From DATBFX01 sp034667245 (GTDB lineage Bacteria; Chloroflexota; Chloroflexia; Thermomicrobiales; UBA6265), in assembly GCA_034667245.1 (NCBI GenBank), contig JAXDKI010000485.1, positions 1 to 13,426 on the forward strand: DNA of 13,426 nt, given 5' to 3'. The notes beneath the pieces were generated by a model. It worked only from the letters and a program-made list of their open reading frames with translations, searched no databases and was not told the DNA's origin. Position numbers and translations under genes: made by a program. Positions 12,383-13,426 of this stretch are shown here, in pieces (the stretch's first letter is position 1; each line of letters opens with the position of its first letter).

Positions 12383-13276
12383 ATGAAGACCAGGGTGTTT
12401 CGGTTCCTGTCAGCGATAACGCTCGTCGTGCTCCTAGTGCCCTCCATGGGGCCGACCGGGCAACTCGTTCCCCGTGGCGCGTCCGCCATCGGTGCCGACG
12501 CGTTCTGCGCCGAGCCGGCCGAGATCGAGAACCTCCGGCTGGTCAACGAACTCCGGGTGCAACACGGCCTCCAGCCGCTGCGCCTGGGGCAACGCCTCGG
12601 CGCGGCGGCCGAGCATCACAACATGGACATGGCCGCGAACGACTTCTTTAGCCACACCGGCTCGGACGGTAGTAGCTTCGTCGACCGGGCGCGCGCACAC
12701 GGCTACCAGAACCCTGCCGGCGAAAACATCGCGGCGGGACAGGAGTCGGCGCGGTCGGCGTTTGAGGCGTGGGCAGGGTCGGCGGGCCACCGCGACAATA
12801 TGCTGAACGCGGGCGCCCGCTGGGTCGGCATCAGCCGCTACGAGGACACCGACGGCGTCGGGTACCGCTGGTACTGGGCGCAGGTCTTCGGGGGCGAGCC
12901 AGACACGGAGGCCCGCGTCTGCGGCGACACAACGACCGCCACGCCGACGCGCACCCCGACGCCCCATCCGACCGCCATGCCGACGCGGACACCGACGACC
13001 GCGCCGACGCACACCGCGACGCCGCGTCCGACCAATGCACCGACGCGTACCCCAACGCCCCGTCCGACGACCGCGCCAACGAAGACCCCTCGCCCGACCG
13101 AGGTGCCAACCGGGGCGCCCACCGATACCCCGCGCTCGACCGCGACGCCGCGACCAGAACTGAAGCCGTTCTGCCACAAGGGCCTCAGGACGCTGGAGGC
13201 CATCCCTGGCAGCGTGACCTGGAACGCGCACATGCGCCACGGCGACACGCCGGGGGCGTGCCCGAGCGCTCGGTGA
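12383..13276 (+). CDS. Secreted CAP/SCP-family protein with Thr/Pro-rich spacer
   Basis: 297 aa; ATG at 12383 with GGGGGA upstream, chosen because a signal peptide begins there (KTRVFRFLSAITLVVLLVPS, likely cut after RGASA). An earlier GTG at 12344 falls in a hairpin loop. The CAP domain (about 45-172) has ENLRLVNELRVQHGLQPL, AAAEHHNMDMAANDFFSHTG, GENIAAGQESARSAFEAWAG, GHRDNMLN and WYWAQVFGG. The His residues of SHTG and GHRDN and the acidic GEN are the conserved pocket residues. A spacer of PTxTPTPRPT-type repeats (about 186-258) follows, then a small C-terminal segment with FCHKG and AHMRHGDTPGACP, resembling the HGDxxGxC tail of many bacterial secreted proteins. Exported; the CAP biochemical role in bacteria is unsettled. 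It stands alone behind an AT-rich region. Confidence 0.88.
   Translation: MKTRVFRFLSAITLVVLLVPSMGPTGQLVPRGASAIGADAFCAEPAEIENLRLVNELRVQHGLQPLRLGQRLGAAAEHHNMDMAANDFFSHTGSDGSSFVDRARAHGYQNPAGENIAAGQESARSAFEAWAGSAGHRDNMLNAGARWVGISRYEDTDGVGYRWYWAQVFGGEPDTEARVCGDTTTATPTRTPTPHPTAMPTRTPTTAPTHTATPRPTNAPTRTPTPRPTTAPTKTPRPTEVPTGAPTDTPRSTATPRPELKPFCHKGLRTLEAIPGSVTWNAHMRHGDTPGACPSAR
12938..13160 (+). repeat. Degenerate in-frame repeats encoding a Thr/Pro spacer
   Basis: Imperfect units, roughly 12 codons each, encode PTRTPTPxPTTA-like peptides inside the CAP-protein gene. Variation is mostly at third bases and at the Arg/His/Lys/Asn positions, so the peptide pattern is kept while DNA repeats diverge. Confidence 0.75.
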
Positions 13277-13280
13277 GTGA

Positions 13281-13296
13281 CGGCGGGAACCCGCCG
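13281..13296 (+). terminator. Short hairpin after the CAP gene
   Basis: CGGCGG (13281-13286) pairs with CCGCCG (13291-13296) around GAAC, five bases after the stop codon. There is no T-run. The remaining 130 bases to the window end hold an AAGCCT/AGGCTT inverted repeat (13335-13340, 13382-13387) and no supported gene. Confidence 0.4.
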
Positions 13297-13426
13297 CCTA
13301 CCGCGTGGCCCTGCTCCCAGTCTCGATAGGGGCCAAGCCTGTTGGAAAAAACGTCGCCACAGCCCCGCCTGTGTGGTCGTAAGGCTTGTGCTGTCTCACG
13401 TCGTGAACTGCCGACAAGTGGCACCA

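Noticed and set aside
12938..13160. CRISPR-like array
   Set aside because: The repetition is the in-frame Thr/Pro spacer of the CAP protein, with diverged contiguous units and no spacers.
13420..13426. GGCACC at the window end as a copy of the tRNA-His 3' end (attachment site)
   Set aside because: Only six bases match and the window stops there; far too short to support a repeat.

Overview
High-GC bacterial chromosome, most likely from a Thermomicrobia-like member of the Chloroflexota. That assignment is inference, not a database result. It rests on the secreted-protein repeats ending in CDWYN/CDWFN, a Thr/Pro-rich spacer in a secreted CAP protein, a GAAC-N4-GTTC type LexA box, and the mix of housekeeping genes.

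Layout. 1-491: 3' end of a secreted repeat protein. 710-3090 (minus): dnaN then recF, from an extended -10 promoter. 3195-4181 (plus): divergent, apparently SOS-controlled operon with a consensus promoter, a perfect LexA-type box, a second 14-bp palindrome, a Rad52-like/phage-type single-strand annealing protein and a 72-aa helical protein, closed by a strong bidirectional terminator (4210-4240). 4275-8799 (minus): a run of TPR membrane protein, 58-aa Trm112-like protein, ruvB (own promoter and LexA box, probably leaderless), queA, a lipoprotein cyclophilin and a cytoplasmic cyclophilin. 9050-9777 (plus): stable-RNA cluster tRNA-Thr(CGT), tRNA-Leu(CAG), RNase P RNA (rnpB) and tRNA-His(GTG).

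Beyond tRNA-His the character changes. 9857-10151 holds fossils of a tyrosine integrase (minus, frameshifted, catalytic Tyr lost) and a rhodanese (plus), followed by about 1 kb with hairpins but no supported gene. 11171-11675 (minus) encodes two tandem paralogous small proteins (74 and 75 aa), each with a strong Shine-Dalgarno sequence, that I do not recognise. 12165-12330 is an AT-rich island (35% GC over 12181-12330) with repeated TACCTA words, upstream of a secreted CAP/SCP-family protein. The integrase fossil beside tRNA-His suggests the right third began as an integrated element or hotspot that has decayed.

Functional theme: replication and repair. The sliding clamp (dnaN) and RecF sit back to back with an SOS-type annealing operon, and ruvB carries the same operator. 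The best candidates for something undescribed are the LexA-box/annealase/72-aa operon and the tandem 74/75-aa paralogues.
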